A stretch of DNA of 48,858 bases from a virus: positions 1 to 48,858 of IMG/VR virus record IMGVR_UViG_3300027771_001972; one strand, given 5' to 3'. Position 1 is the first letter of the stretch. Each line of letters opens with the position of its first letter. A program made the translations under genes and the position numbers. Below are positions 48,197 through 48,858 of this stretch, piece by piece. The notes below the pieces were generated by a model. That model ran no database searches. It saw nothing but the letters and a program-made list of their open reading frames with translations, and had not been told where the DNA came from.

Positions 48197-48228
48197 CTAA
48201 TATACGATTTATTATTCAACTATCCTAA
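48197..48228 (-). promoter_or_regulatory. Promoter P11, TTAG-N20-TATATTAG
   Basis: Minus strand: TTAG (48228-48225), 20 nt, TATATTAG (48204-48197). It lies right after the polymerase stop and gives a longer leader for the clamp gene. Tandem with P10. Confidence 0.7.
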
Positions 48229-48858
48229 TTAAAATGCGAAAAACTGCTCAGCTGTTTTTGTTGAACTTAATACTGCTCCCCATCCTAATGCCCCATAGAA
48301 ATCTTCTAACTTCTTTAATAGTTCTCTTTCGAAAATCTTATCATAATCAATGTAAGTTCTAATTAACTCCATTATTTCTTTAGGGTCATCATAACCATTG
48401 AAACCAACCGCCTGTAACCCAAACGGATTTTGTTTTAGATATACCCACTTAATCTTATCACCATCTTTCAAAGGTGCGAAGGTTTTATCCAACTTCCAAT
48501 GTTTTAATAGTTGATTATAAGCGATTGATGCTTTTACGTGTGCTGGGCAACCTGATGGGAATCGGAACATTGCCGTTTGCCCTCTCTTCTTTGGCATGTA
48601 TTTAGATAGATTCTTAACACCACCGGCTTTAGCAATCTTAACTACATCCATATTTACCAAATCTGCTTTGAAATTGTAAATCTTATCAGTAAGTTGTGTT
48701 TCAGTATCACCTCTTAGGATTTCAATAATAACTTCACCCATAAACTTTCTAAATGCGGCTGGATATGATGAACGTACAACATCCAATCCCTTTACATCTA
48801 ACTTATCAACAGCTACACCATTATCCGATATAATCCATTGTGCGTATCGCTTCTTAGC
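48229..48858 (-). CDS. 43: DNA polymerase, family B, gp43-like, C-terminal part
   Basis: The frame is open from the right edge. AKKRYAQWIISDNG at the start of the visible part matches the KKRYA motif of T4 gp43, where it lies in the palm/thumb region; LDVKGLDVVRSSYPA follows. The closing part FYGALGWGAVLSSTKTAEQF is the thumb and the C-terminal clamp-binding peptide (AEQFFAF resembles a PIP-like end). About 209 residues are visible; the exonuclease and polymerase active sites lie beyond the window. The stop at 48229 is followed by P11. Confidence 0.93.
   Translation of the reverse strand, partial: AKKRYAQWIISDNGVAVDKLDVKGLDVVRSSYPAAFRKFMGEVIIEILRGDTETQLTDKIYNFKADLVNMDVVKIAKAGGVKNLSKYMPKKRGQTAMFRFPSGCPAHVKASIAYNQLLKHWKLDKTFAPLKDGDKIKWVYLKQNPFGLQAVGFNGYDDPKEIMELIRTYIDYDKIFERELLKKLEDFYGALGWGAVLSSTKTAEQFFAF

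Noticed and set aside
1-48858. tRNA genes
   Set aside because: No cloverleaf with a GTTCGAATC-type T-loop was noticed on either strand by eye; a tRNAscan run would be needed to be certain.

Overview
The window looks like part of a large, AT-rich, T4-like myovirus genome infecting a member of the Bacteroidota. Every supported gene lies on the minus strand, so transcription runs from the right end to the left end. The T4-like assignment rests on a replication block at the right edge: the C-terminal part of a family B DNA polymerase (gp43-like), sliding clamp (gp45-like), clamp-loader ATPase (gp44-like) and clamp-loader small subunit (gp62-like). The Bacteroidota assignment is an inference. It rests on promoters with a TTTG / TAnnTTTG-type consensus, near absence of Shine-Dalgarno sequences, a DUF4494-like protein, and a lipoprotein of the Asn/Tyr/Trp-rich kind common in flavobacteria.

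Layout in the direction of transcription. (1) 48.9-44.1 kb: replication genes, with a DruA/DUF4338-like gene between clamp and clamp loader. (2) 44.1-42.9 kb: a Cas4/RecB-like nuclease and a small ribbon-helix-helix-like protein. (3) 42.9-25.9 kb: a dense glycan-synthesis region of about twenty genes. It holds many glycosyltransferases, UDP-GlcNAc 2-epimerase, a DegT aminotransferase, a GNAT acetyltransferase, a sugar-phosphate cyclase with 2-epi-5-epi-valiolone synthase-like residues, an SDR, a kinase-fold protein and two nucleotidyltransferases, one fused to a HAD phosphatase. (4) 25.8-15.1 kb: a candidate holin, a TM/coiled-coil protein, a HAD hydrolase, a 751-residue polyprotein-like protein studded with V-x-E-G/A sites, ribosomal protein bS21, a fibre-like protein, a subtilisin-like protease and a P-loop kinase-like protein. 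(5) 15.0-12.7 kb: a degenerate HNH protein, DUF4494-like, and a run of small membrane proteins. (6) 12.7-9.1 kb: a second glycan block (WavE-like, GDPD-like, Nudix, cupin, sulfotransferase-like/GT fusion) closed by a strong terminator. (7) 9.0-4.9 kb: separate short transcription units around a MoxR-like AAA+ ATPase and a HExxH plus VWA partner. (8) 4.9-0 kb: DNA ligase, an Api92-like protein, many small hypothetical genes and the lipoprotein.

Twelve sites fit one promoter pattern: TTTG (or CTTG, TTAG, ATTG), exactly 20 nt, then TATATTAG/TATATTTG/TATATTTA/TATCTTTA. Several carry a TTTGG-N5-CCAAA-like inverted repeat over the -33 element. At two places the promoter lies inside the stem-loop of the preceding gene's terminator.

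The most striking candidates for undescribed biology are: a phage-borne C7-cyclitol-type nucleotide-sugar pathway; a virion polyprotein apparently cut many times by the prohead protease; a phage bS21 whose last codons form the only strong Shine-Dalgarno I found, placed before the fibre gene; and the fixed-spacing promoter system. No gene-free stretch exceeds 300 bases. I saw no tRNA, CRISPR array or insertion sequence.
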